Assembly (NCBI RefSeq): GCF_002165305.2
Contig: NZ_CP032285.1
Location: 124,001-188,000 of the forward strand
DNA length: 64,000 bases
Reading direction: 5' to 3'
Source: Acinetobacter sp. WCHA55
Lineage (GTDB): Bacteria; Pseudomonadota; Gammaproteobacteria; Pseudomonadales; Moraxellaceae
In this document: positions 26,950-34,710 of the stretch, one piece after another
Layout: each line of letters begins with the position of its first letter
How positions within the stretch are numbered: position 1 is the first letter of the stretch
Translations under genes and position numbers: made by a program
Notes under the pieces: model-generated
Told to the model about the DNA's origin: nothing
The model's database searches: none
Seen by the model: the letters and a program-made list of their open reading frames with translations, nothing else

Positions 26950-27776
26950 TCGATCACTCACTTCAGATTTCAGTATCTAAACAAGCTAAGTTACTGAAAG
27001 TCTCTCGTGGTTGTTATTATTATCGCCCAAAACCTGTTAGCTCATCAGATCTGAAGCTGATGCGATGTATTGATGAATTACATATGCAATATCCTTTTGC
27101 AGGCAGTCGTATGATGCGTGATTTGTTGAATCGTCAAGGGCATCATATAGGACGACGTCATACACGTACTTTAATGAAGAAAATGGGTATTCAGGCGTTA
27201 TATTGCAAACCAAATTTAAGCCAGGCTAATCAAGCTCACCGTAAATATCCATATCTGCTCAAAGGGTTGGCTATTCAGCGCAGTAATCAAGTGTGGTCTA
27301 CGGATATAACGTATATCCCTATGGCAAAAGGCTTTGTTTATTTATGTGCTGTGATTGATTGGCATAGCCGCAAGGTACTTGCGCATAGGGTATCGATTAG
27401 TATGGAGGTGGATTTTTGTATTTCGGCTTTAAATGAAGCGATTGAAAAATATGGTCGACCTGAAATATTTAATACAGACCAAGGCAGCCAGTTTACCAGT
27501 GATGCATTTATTGATGTATTGAAATCAAATGGCATTCAAATCAGTATGGATGGTAAAGGTCGATGGGTAGATAATGTGATGGTTGAACGATTATGGCGGA
27601 GCGTTAAATATGAAGAGGTGTATCTCAAAGCTTATAGCAGTGTCACAGATGCGAAAAAGCAATTAAGTGCATATTTTGAGTTTTATAATTTGAAACGACC
27701 TCATTCGAGTCTAGACAAAATGACACCAAATGAGTTTTACTATGATCAGCTACCCCAACAAAACAAGGTGGCTTAA
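26898..27776 (+). CDS. IS3-family OrfB transposase, DDE catalytic domain
   Basis: The frame is open from 26898, in -1 register to OrfA, and runs to 27776. It contains the HTH_21-like region, then DDE landmarks: WSTDITYI (first Asp), FNTDQGSQF (second Asp), and the Glu in the late VERLWRS region. Standard rve-type transposase. No internal ATG with a ribosome site is evident at the true beginning, consistent with a trans-frame fusion. Confidence 0.85.
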   Translation, partial: FFRRCVEETGPLQPQKLIDHSLQISVSKQAKLLKVSRGCYYYRPKPVSSSDLKLMRCIDELHMQYPFAGSRMMRDLLNRQGHHIGRRHTRTLMKKMGIQALYCKPNLSQANQAHRKYPYLLKGLAIQRSNQVWSTDITYIPMAKGFVYLCAVIDWHSRKVLAHRVSISMEVDFCISALNEAIEKYGRPEIFNTDQGSQFTSDAFIDVLKSNGIQISMDGKGRWVDNVMVERLWRSVKYEEVYLKAYSSVTDAKKQLSAYFEFYNLKRPHSSLDKMTPNEFYYDQLPQQNKVA

Positions 27777-27861
27777 CTAGAGCGGAATATCACTTATAAA
27801 TACGCTTTTAGTTGTTCAAACAAGTGGGACCACCTCTCAATTGATGGTTTTTTAATGAGCT

Positions 27862-28665
27862 TTATAAAATGGGTTCATCATACGCACGGCGTTTGTGTTT
27901 TACATTTGGATCTATGCCAATTTGATTCGGATATAACAGGTTTAATACCTGGTTAATGCGATCAACTACGCATTGATTAAACAAGATATGACAGTTACCG
28001 TTTTCGTAGATCTTAATGCGTAATAAATTATCATCAATGCTATGCCAGATACCACGATCTAACCTGAGTTTATCTAATCTAGTGTGGTCTAAAGGCTTGC
28101 CAAATAACTGCCTTGCTATAAAGCGTACTTCTTCCACTAAATTATCTCGTCTGCAATAAGAATGGTAGCTATTGTGATGAATGATCACGCACGGGTTAAT
28201 ACCAGCACCAAGATTGGTTTTGTATTTGCTTGATAATTGGCAAAACAATGAATCAACTTTACGAGCATATGCCATGTGGCGCGTAGACCAGATAGATTCT
28301 AAAAATACATTCACGTTATCCATCGTGAAATCTTCAATTTCATGACGAGCAATTTTATCTGACAACGCATCATATTCTTTTTCAGATATAAAGTTTCTAA
28401 GATTGATGATCTCAGTTAACTTCCTCCAGAAGCATGACGATATTTGTTTTAAAGCAGATTCTTCAGTATTGAATGATGATGAATATGATTTTCGGGTGAT
28501 TGCACTCACAATCTGGTAAGCATCAAGTTCAATATCTTTGATGCTTTCATAAATAACCTTTATTGACGATTTTGCTTTTTCGCATTGCAAAATTAGCTTT
28601 TCGACTTCAATAAAGTCTAATTCAGATGCTTGCACTTCTCTTTTTATATTTACCAACATATTCAT
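27862..28665 (-). CDS. DUF4942-like plasmid protein
   Basis: 267 residues, ATG at 28665 after AGGTGGG. Helical N-terminal half; the C-terminal NGNCHILFN...VDRINQVLN pattern resembles the DUF4942 domain found on many plasmids and genomic islands, sometimes fused to methyltransferases. No catalytic residues can be assigned. It abuts the IS3 element on its 3' side and is intact. DUF assignment from memory, moderate certainty. Confidence 0.6.
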   Translation of the reverse strand: MNMLVNIKREVQASELDFIEVEKLILQCEKAKSSIKVIYESIKDIELDAYQIVSAITRKSYSSSFNTEESALKQISSCFWRKLTEIINLRNFISEKEYDALSDKIARHEIEDFTMDNVNVFLESIWSTRHMAYARKVDSLFCQLSSKYKTNLGAGINPCVIIHHNSYHSYCRRDNLVEEVRFIARQLFGKPLDHTRLDKLRLDRGIWHSIDDNLLRIKIYENGNCHILFNQCVVDRINQVLNLLYPNQIGIDPNVKHKRRAYDEPIL

Positions 28666-28768
28666 AATTGCCCACCTAATTAGCTTAATTGTCTATATAG
28701 ATATTTTAATAAAAACCATGGTCATTAATTTTTTTTTAAAATTTATAAGCTAACTTTTTCACTATAAT

Positions 28769-28803
28769 TAAATTAAATAAGCACAACGCTTAAAACTTGG
28801 TGT
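28769..28803 (+). promoter_or_regulatory. Shared promoter/leader module (copy 4, divergent)
   Basis: TATAAT, 19 bp, then GCTTAAAACTTGGTGT at 28788-28803, then ATG at 28812. Same layout as the leaders at 25889, 55020 and 23451 but on the plus strand and with GGTG in place of GGAG. Confidence 0.45.
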
Positions 28804-28811
28804 AGTGGAAT

Positions 28812-28958
28812 ATGGCTCAACCTTTAAAATTCCTTATTACCTCTACTCATAAATGATGATGTCGATATGCTTATGAAAAAACAACATTCAGTTATGTTCT
28901 CAACTGATCGAACAAATACCAATGCTATAAAAATCTGTAATGAGGATATTGTTAAATG
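28812..28958 (+). pseudogene. Frameshifted small gene next to ISAba1
   Basis: ATG 28812 opens a 14-residue frame. The adjacent frame, through DDVDMLMKKQHSVMFSTDR to the TGA at 28956-28958, has better coding character. A single frameshift near 28845 would make a ~50-residue protein. It sits behind leader copy 4 and ends 6 bp before ISAba1. Interpretation uncertain. Confidence 0.3.
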
Positions 28959-28964
28959 AAAAAA

Positions 28965-30055
28965 CTCTGTACACGACAAATTTCACAGAACCCTTATCCT
29001 ATCAGGATTCTGCCTTCTTAAAATTGCCAAAATTTCCTTAAACTCTTCTTTTTTCCCAAAACCAATTAAACGCTGAATCGCCATTTGAACATAGTCTAAA
29101 CCATAGCGAAATAAACTCATTGAGAGTCGTCCATGCTTCTTTATTTTTATCGCTTTTTTTTGATCATGTTGCCATTCACCCGTTAAGTAACACCAACAGA
29201 AGCTTATAGCTAACACCGCAATCAATTTTTTCACTCGTCTAGGGTCTGTCAAGCGCGTATTTTCAAGATTAAACCCGCGTCCTTTGAGACAACTGAATAA
29301 GGTTTCAATTTCCCAGCGTAATGCATAATCCTGAATAGCATTGGCATTAAACTGAGGAGAAACGACGAGTAAAAGCTCTCCATTTTCTAACTGTAGTGCA
29401 CTTATATATAGTTTCACCCGACCAACCAAAATCCGTCGTTTACGACATTCAATTTGACCAACTTTAAGATGGCGAAATAAATCACTAATTTTATGATTCT
29501 TTCCTAAATGATTGGTGACAATGAAGTTTTTTTAACACGAATGCAGAAGTTGATGTCTTGTTCAATTAACCATGTAAACCACTGCTCACCGATAAACTCT
29601 CTGTCTGCGAACACATTCACAATACGGTCTTTACCAAAAATGGCTATAAAGCGTTGAATCAAAGCAATACGCTCTTTCGTATCTGAATTTCCACGTTTAT
29701 TAAGCAATGTCCAAAGGATAGGTATCGCTATTCCACGATAAACGATTGCGAGCATCAGGATATTAATATTTCGTTTTCCCCATTTCCAATTGGTTCTATC
29801 TAAAGTCAGTTGCACTTGGTCGAATGAAAACATATTGAAAATCAACTGAGAAATTTGACGATAATCAAAATACTGACCTGCAAAGAAGCGCTGCATACGT
29901 CGATAAAATGATTGTGGTAAGCACTTGATGGGCAAGGCTTTAGATGCAGAAGAAAGATTACATGTTTGCTTTAAAATAATCACAAGCATGATGAGCGCAA
30001 AGCACTTTAAATGTGACTTGTTCCATTTTAGAGATTTGTTTAAGATAAGATATAG
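28965..30055 (-). mobile_element. ISAba1: ISAba1 fragment (IS4 family), one end deleted
   Basis: Starts with the ISAba1 terminal sequence CTCTGTACACGACAAATTTC at 28965 and follows that element's known sequence (including the well-known internal ACGAATGCAGAAGTTG near 29540). ISAba1 is ~1180 bp; here ~1090 bp remain. The missing ~90 bp include the other terminal repeat and the transposase start, and that end normally carries the outward promoter. Beyond the break lies the sdhC segment. No target duplication can be expected. Confidence 0.85.
28983..30055 (-). pseudogene. ISAba1 transposase, 5'-truncated
   Basis: Two overlapping frames (upstream part ending at 29504, downstream part through 28983) separated at an A7 run near 29530. 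The two-frame arrangement with an A-run is native to ISAba1 (orfA/orfB by frameshifting), so it is not itself damage. What is damaged is the start: the first ~9 codons are replaced by foreign sequence. DDE signature pieces are visible (DRTNWKWG; FADREFIG; YALRWEIETLF). Confidence 0.8.
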
Positions 30056-30155
30056 AATATCTCCATTATTGTCGCCGCCAGCCTTAGTTACAGCTGCTAT
30101 GATGAATGAGATCGAAAACTGAAATCCCCCACTAGAATTGTTGACTGGAGTCAAA

Positions 30156-30530
30156 ATGAATAAAAAGCGGCCGGTTAATCTTGATATTCGAACCATTCAG
30201 CTTCCTCTCACGGCGCTTACATCGATTCTGCACCGGATTTCAGGAATTATGCTCTTTATTTTTCTGGGACTGATACTGTATATGCTGAGCAAATCGTTGG
30301 AGTCAGAAAAGGGTTTTAATGAAGTCAAGGAGATTTTTTCTTCACCTTTCGGCAAAGTTAGTTTCTGGTTGGTATACTCTTCATTTATTTATCATCTCGT
30401 AGCCGGAATTCGACACCTAGTTATGGATGTGGGTGTTGGTCATACTTTGAAAGGCAGCAATCGCGCCTCTACTATTGTTTTAGTAGTGTCGGGTGTTTTA
30501 ATGGTTGCTGGCGCCGTATGGATTTGGTAG
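30156..30530 (+). CDS. sdhC: Succinate dehydrogenase cytochrome b556 subunit, orphan copy
   Basis: 124 residues, ATG at 30156 with TGGAGT upstream. Three membrane helices and the SdhC signatures SILHRISG near the start and HLVAGIRHLVMD with the haem-ligand His are intact. In the chromosome sdhC is followed by sdhDAB; here the sequence diverges within ~20 bp of the stop, so no sdhD is present. It is probably chromosomal DNA captured with ISAba1. Without SdhA, SdhB and SdhD it should not make an enzyme by itself. Confidence 0.85.
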   Translation: MNKKRPVNLDIRTIQLPLTALTSILHRISGIMLFIFLGLILYMLSKSLESEKGFNEVKEIFSSPFGKVSFWLVYSSFIYHLVAGIRHLVMDVGVGHTLKGSNRASTIVLVVSGVLMVAGAVWIW

Positions 30531-30940
30531 CTGTGGAGTCGTAATGCGTATTTACAAGGACTAAAAGCGTCCTTTAAAGCTAACTTACGAAAGTATTTAT
30601 AATCGACGGTTCACGCTTAAACGGTTGAATCCTTTCGGGCTTCCGAATAGCTGTTAGCTGAAAGCTATCATGAGCTAAGTTTTCTGTGCATCATCAAATG
30701 TGTTAATGGGAGCGCCATAGTACTAGGTACAAATATGGCTCTAGGACAATGTTAGATGTTTTGGATTTTGAGGCGGATCGCTCTTATCGAAGATCGTCTA
30801 ATTCGCTCTGAAGCGCAGGTTTTTTGAAACTATCACCTGGTTGGCACACTGTGCGAATCAACATCAGATATGAGAAAGCCAATCAGGTGAACACTACCCT
30901 CGAGGGCTCATCTGTCCAGTTAAAGCCTCGAGTCTTTCTG
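30531..30940. other. Non-coding junction region
   Basis: About 410 bp between sdhC and a group II intron remnant. Contains a short AAGGAC/GTCCTT hairpin near 30558-30577. No gene or recognised element ends were seen. Confidence 0.35.
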
Positions 30941-31079
30941 GGTGCGCAAAAGACAAGAAGGTTATATGGGAAAATTATGAGGCCTGGATACCATGCGTCA
31001 TGGGCGTGCCGATGCTGTGAGTGACAGAGCGAGAAGCAAGTGAAAGTCCCTGAAGTAGGGGCGGGATGCGCCCGAGTGG
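30941..31079 (+). ncRNA. Group II (class C-like) intron 5' remnant
   Basis: Begins GTGCG and continues with elements resembling bacterial class C intron domain I (GGATACCATGCGTCATGGGC, GTGCCGATGCTGTGAGTG, GAGCGAGAAGCAAGTGAAAG). No reverse-transcriptase ORF or domain V/VI follows, so only the 5' piece is left. It abuts a dps fragment. Recognition is from pattern memory and should be confirmed by a covariance search. Confidence 0.4.
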
Positions 31080-31209
31080 CATTTTTTGTCTTAAGGTAGA
31101 TCGCGTAGCTGTTCTTCAGAATAATCTTCAGAGCGTTGACGACAGCCATCGCTGTGCATTCCTCAAGAATAGAATGTGTCGGAAGGGTGGCGTCATTGGT
31201 GTTAGTCAT
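31080..31209 (-). pseudogene. dps: dps N-terminal fragment
   Basis: ATG at 31209; ~43 residues end in LKIILKNSYAIYLKTKN, which matches the conserved start of Dps ferritin-like proteins just before the expected FHW ferroxidase segment. The reading frame then enters the intron-like sequence. Intact Dps would protect DNA from oxidative damage; this copy cannot. Confidence 0.55.
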
Positions 31210-31390
31210 CGCTTAGGATTTCTCAATCTGGCTTACACGGGCGCCTGTACCGATATCCCCGCGGATGGCGACGTATCGATGTTGAATTCCTCGCCAGACG
31301 AAGTGCAATGAGCTGCGGCTATAGGCTTGCGCAGCCTTAGATAGCCGGCCGTCGCAGGCGCGCCGGTTGGCCGGGATCTTCTTCTGCCCG

Positions 31391-31657
31391 TCAGGTGTCC
31401 GGTCGGAACTCCAGCACGAACGCTACGACCTTTTCGGCGGACATTTCGCACGGCTTCAACAATGTCCTATCTGATGTAACGCGGAAGAGGTTGAAGCTGA
31501 CAATGTCAGTCCCGTCCAACTCCCTGGCGAACAGACTGTTGCGACGTCCGTCCCCAGATCGCCGGACGATCAAGCTGAAACGCCGGCCTTCATAAGTCCC
31601 TTCTCTGTATCCCTCCGCAAGCTTCGCGAAAGCGGCATCGAACTCGGAATGCTCCAT
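31391..31657 (-). CDS. Conserved small protein, unknown
   Basis: 88 residues from ATG 31657, which has AAGGA 8 bp upstream; ATG 31666 is an alternative. Contains the EFDAAFAKL...EG.YEGRR and PCEMSAEKV patterns of a small conserved proteobacterial family. From here to ~43.5 kb the GC content is clearly higher than in the backbone, marking a foreign segment. Confidence 0.55.
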   Translation of the reverse strand: MEHSEFDAAFAKLAEGYREGTYEGRRFSLIVRRSGDGRRNSLFARELDGTDIVSFNLFRVTSDRTLLKPCEMSAEKVVAFVLEFRPDT

Positions 31658-31826
31658 GTCATCCATCCTTATTGATAGAACAGAGGCGCGGCGGGTGCGA
31701 GACCGCCAGTGCCGGGTCGCGCTAAGGTGCCGGGCAGATTCCTGCAGCCGACGAGGCCCGGGGTGGGCAGGATAATTGAGATGTCGGCGCCCGCATGGCT
31801 ATCAGCGAAGTCGTCCGTCCAGTCTG

Positions 31827-32108
31827 CTAGGCAACGTCCACGCCTTTCCAGAAAGCGATGTAATCCCGGATACCCTCGGCATCCGGAGTGGGGGCGGGAT
31901 AGGTCCAAGCGGCGTTCACGTTGAGCGCGTCACCCGCGCGAACATGAAAGAAGCGCGCGGCGCCTTTGATCGGACAGACAGATGTGTGCGGGCTCATCTC
32001 AAGCAGGCTCAGGTCGACTCCTGACGGTGGGAAGTAGTGATTTCCCTCGACGATGACTGTTTCGTCGCTTGTGGCGATAGTAGTGTCTTTCCAGATGGCT
32101 GAGACCAA
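31827..32108 (-). CDS. DUF427 family protein
   Basis: 93 residues from a TTG at 32108 that lies 5-6 bp after AAGGAGAG. Shows the DUF427 pattern: VEGNHYFPP, then CPIKGAARFFHV and a C-terminal YIAFWKGV. The family's biochemical function is not established. It is oriented with grxC and the other minus-strand redox genes. Confidence 0.8.
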   Translation of the reverse strand: MVSAIWKDTTIATSDETVIVEGNHYFPPSGVDLSLLEMSPHTSVCPIKGAARFFHVRAGDALNVNAAWTYPAPTPDAEGIRDYIAFWKGVDVA

Positions 32109-32175
32109 CGGACTCTCCTTTTGTATTCATCAACCGGCGAAGGCTCGCGGGCTGGCTGCCCCAAGCCGCACCTCC

Positions 32176-32448
32176 TCAGGTGGCAGGCGGGTTGCGCCCG
32201 AGAAGTTTGTCGAGCTCGCCTCTGACATCGAGCGCGAATAGCTCATCGGAGCCACCGATAAGGGTGCCATTGATGAAGATCTGCGGCACGGAGCTTCGCC
32301 CCGACGCTTCCGCCATGGCCTGCCGGTGAGCCGGATCCGCCTCAATATCGAGCTCCTTCCATCGCACGCCCTTTTCCTTGAGGAGCGCCTTCGCTCGGCG
32401 GCAGAACGGGCACCAATTCGTGGTGTACAGCAATACATCAGTTGTCAT
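32176..32448 (-). CDS. grxC: Glutaredoxin 3
   Basis: 90 residues with the redox motif CPFC at about residues 14-17, the cis-Pro loop SSVPQIFING and the glutathione-binding GGSDEL. It reduces disulfides and glutathione-protein mixed disulfides using glutathione, kept reduced by glutathione reductase; a gor gene is carried 14 kb away in the same accessory block. Length and motifs are complete. Confidence 0.9.
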   Translation of the reverse strand: MTTDVLLYTTNWCPFCRRAKALLKEKGVRWKELDIEADPAHRQAMAEASGRSSVPQIFINGTLIGGSDELFALDVRGELDKLLGRNPPAT

Positions 32449-32901
32449 ATTGCATCTCCGGCAGTTGCACGCGGATCGCTGTCATGGCGTTGATCTCCAA
32501 TTCGCGGCGTTCAAAGATGGCGACTGCACCTTGGCCGACATCGGAGCAGATGCTGACGATTGGCCGCTATCCAGGCGACATGGCCCAAAGTGCTTTCACC
32601 GCCAGGCAGAGGCCGCACGCGCCTCCTGTAGCGCCGAGCCGATGCTCTAAGGTAACCGAGCCTCGATTGGGACGGAAGCGGTCCCGCTCGAATCGCCCAT
32701 CATGCTGGTCGAGCATATCAGGACGACGGATAGTGCAGGAACTTTCAAATTGAGCTTGATGTCGAGCCAGGTATCGCGAGCGAAGGCGTTCTAGAGGCCG
32801 GGGGGTACGAAGACTGTGTTCGGCAAAACGGTTCACGTTGATCGCCAAAGCTTCCCAGGGCGCACGTCTACGATCGGCGCGACGTGAGATAGCTCGCGCC
32901 G
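32449..32901. other. GC-rich gap, possible degraded gene
   Basis: About 450 bp between grxC and the reductase gene. Several frames are open, as usual at high GC, but none shows a family signature or a good start. It may hold a decayed gene or the grxC promoter. Confidence 0.35.
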
Positions 32902-33648
32902 CTAGCCCCCGTAGCGCTCCGTCTTGATGATGGAGGCGTCCAAGCCCGCCAGCAGCGCGCTATCGGTTGCGATGTTGACGAATCCGTTAGACCCGCAGAC
33001 GAACACTTGCGTCGGCTTTCCCTGAAGCCTGGTTAGAATTTCTTGGACCATCATGCCGTCGATCCGTCGCGCAAAGTCCGATGCGCGAACCGGTTTCTCG
33101 CGCGTAATCGCGAGCGCCAGGACGAACGCCGGATCGCTGATTTCGATGCAATGAAGTTCTTCTGAGAAGAGAACGTCCTCGGCGGTTCGTGCGGACAGGA
33201 GCAACGCTGTCGGAACGGCTTGGGCCAATGCGCGGCGCTGCCGGATCATTGCCATCAACGGCACGAGGCCGGAGCCTCCCCCGATCAACAGAACCGGATC
33301 TATGGCAGGCTCAGGCCAAAGGAAATGGCCACCGAGCGGACCGCGAACTTCGATTTCGTCACCAATCGCCGCGATGTCGTGAAAAAACGGCGAAACTTCG
33401 GCATCCGGCATGCGCTCGATAGCTATCTCGACGATCGGGGTCGAAACTGCCGATGACGCGATCGAGTAGCTGCGCATTGCACTGTAGCCGTCGGGCGCGG
33501 TCAGCCGGATATCGACGTGCTGACCTGCGGTGTGCGCGAACGGCTTGCTCAACCGAAGGAAGAAGCTCTTGATACTCGGTGTTTGCTGGATGATGTCGTC
33601 GATCACGCATGATTGCCACGAACGGACTTGCGCTTCGTTTTCAGTCAT
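32902..33648 (-). CDS. Ferredoxin/flavodoxin-NADP reductase-like flavoprotein
   Basis: 248 residues from ATG 33648. FAD-binding RSYSIASS at about residues 70-77 and GPLGGHF; NAD(P)-binding GGGSGLVPL in the C-terminal half; CGSNGFV near the end. No 2Fe-2S cysteine cluster is seen. It overlaps the upstream molybdoenzyme gene by 8 bp; this pair (sulfite-oxidase-like protein plus ferredoxin-reductase-like protein) is known in bacteria, so the reductase is likely its electron partner. Confidence 0.8.
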   Translation of the reverse strand: MTENEAQVRSWQSCVIDDIIQQTPSIKSFFLRLSKPFAHTAGQHVDIRLTAPDGYSAMRSYSIASSAVSTPIVEIAIERMPDAEVSPFFHDIAAIGDEIEVRGPLGGHFLWPEPAIDPVLLIGGGSGLVPLMAMIRQRRALAQAVPTALLLSARTAEDVLFSEELHCIEISDPAFVLALAITREKPVRASDFARRIDGMMVQEILTRLQGKPTQVFVCGSNGFVNIATDSALLAGLDASIIKTERYGG

Positions 33649-34243
33649 GGGTGTATCGTTGTTCGCGCCACGGATCGCCGTAGATGTGATAGCCGTGCAG
33701 CTCCCAAAAGCCGGCCTCGTCACGCGTCGTGAATTGCAGCGCATTCACCCATTTGGCGGATTTCCAGAAGTAAAGGTGCGGCACTAGAAGACGCGCCGGC
33801 CCCCCATGATCGCGGGAAAGTGGCTTGCCCGCATAACTGAGGGCGACCATCGCTTTCCCGGAAAGCAGATCCGTCAGAGGGACGTTTGTCGAATAATTAT
33901 CGTAGCAGTGCGCCAAGACGAAATCGGTAGGCCGATCAAGCTCTGCATCTGCAAGGATGTCTTCAATGAGTACACCCTCCCAAACGGTATCCAGTTTGGA
34001 CCAAGAGGTGACGCAGTGAATATCCTTTGTCACCTGGGTCTTTGGTAGAGTGTTGAATTCGCCCCAATTCCACGTTTTGACGGGCTTCGGACCAATTTTG
34101 ACTGTGAATTTCCAGTCGGAGGGCTCTACCCTCGGCGTAGGGCCGGCCGACAGAACAGGGAAATCCTCCACCAGATGCTGACCTGGCGGAATCCGATCGG
34201 ACTGGTCGCCTGAACCGCGACCGGTGAAACCTCTGGTGACCAT
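33641..34243 (-). CDS. Sulfite-oxidase-like molybdopterin oxidoreductase (YuiH/YedY type)
   Basis: 200 residues from ATG 34243, 6 bp after AGAGGGG. The Mo-ligand Cys lies in DIHCVTSWSKLD; VWEGV, AHCYDNYSTNVP and DHGGPARLLVPHLYFWKSAKW are the cofactor-binding blocks of this family. No Sec or Tat signal is seen, unlike periplasmic MsrP/YedY, so a cytoplasmic location is likely. MsrP-type relatives reduce protein methionine sulfoxide; substrate here unknown. Confidence 0.8.
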   Translation of the reverse strand: MVTRGFTGRGSGDQSDRIPPGQHLVEDFPVLSAGPTPRVEPSDWKFTVKIGPKPVKTWNWGEFNTLPKTQVTKDIHCVTSWSKLDTVWEGVLIEDILADAELDRPTDFVLAHCYDNYSTNVPLTDLLSGKAMVALSYAGKPLSRDHGGPARLLVPHLYFWKSAKWVNALQFTTRDEAGFWELHGYHIYGDPWREQRYTHD

Positions 34244-34710
34244 AGTGACCCCTCTTGCTCGATACGGCAGACCGAAGCCGGCCTTCATTTCAGTACTCTG
34301 CGTAAAGCATTTGCCCGCACATCCGCCGAATAAGCCAATCGACTAAAAATCAGATACAGATGCTCTATCATCGTAAAAAATCGCGTATCGAACATAGCGT
34401 CAGGCCAGCATGATTCCCAATACCCAATGGCTATAGGGTAGATAACCCCAAGGCTGCGTACGCTGATCTGCGGTATGCGGAGCGGAAGTTGCAGGTTCGC
34501 TCTCAAACGGATGGGCAGCGTGCAAAGCTCAAGGCTCACCAGCGCATGGTTGCCCAGTTCGCGCTCGCCGGCAGCTTGAGTATATTAAGGACGAAATGTC
34601 GATCTGATCTATTCTGGCTTCAGGAAATAGGGAAAATAAGGTCGGACGTTCGCGCACCGTCGCGACGCGCGATCATCCACTAAGCTTCTGTATCGGGGTT
34701 GGAGGATCAG
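34244..34710. other. Non-coding gap before the peroxiredoxin-ISCR fusion
   Basis: 467 bp. Fragments of open frames exist on both strands but none has a start, ribosome site or recognised family. It probably contains the divergent promoters of the molybdoenzyme and peroxiredoxin genes. GGAGG at 34701-34705 serves the gene at 34711. Confidence 0.35.

Larger units (their letters stand above)
26561..27832 (+). mobile_element. IS3-family insertion sequence
   Basis: About 1272 bp with imperfect terminal inverted repeats: the left begins TGGATCC and the right (reverse complement) begins TGGTCCC; both continue to a shared TTTGAACAACT. Two overlapping transposase ORFs lie inside. No matching 3-4-bp target duplication is visible beside the ends (AGA/CCT), so it may have suffered a flanking deletion. 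The ISAba14 type is a plausible identity but is not certain from memory. Confidence 0.8.

Noticed and set aside
29504-29560. Frameshift in the ISAba1 transposase as a disabling mutation
   Set aside because: ISAba1 naturally has two overlapping ORFs joined at an A-run; only the missing 5' end is real damage.
31669-31908. Minus-strand 79-residue ORF next to the DUF427 gene
   Set aside because: Overlaps the DUF427 frame, Pro/Gly/Arg-rich, with no ribosome site or homologous pattern.
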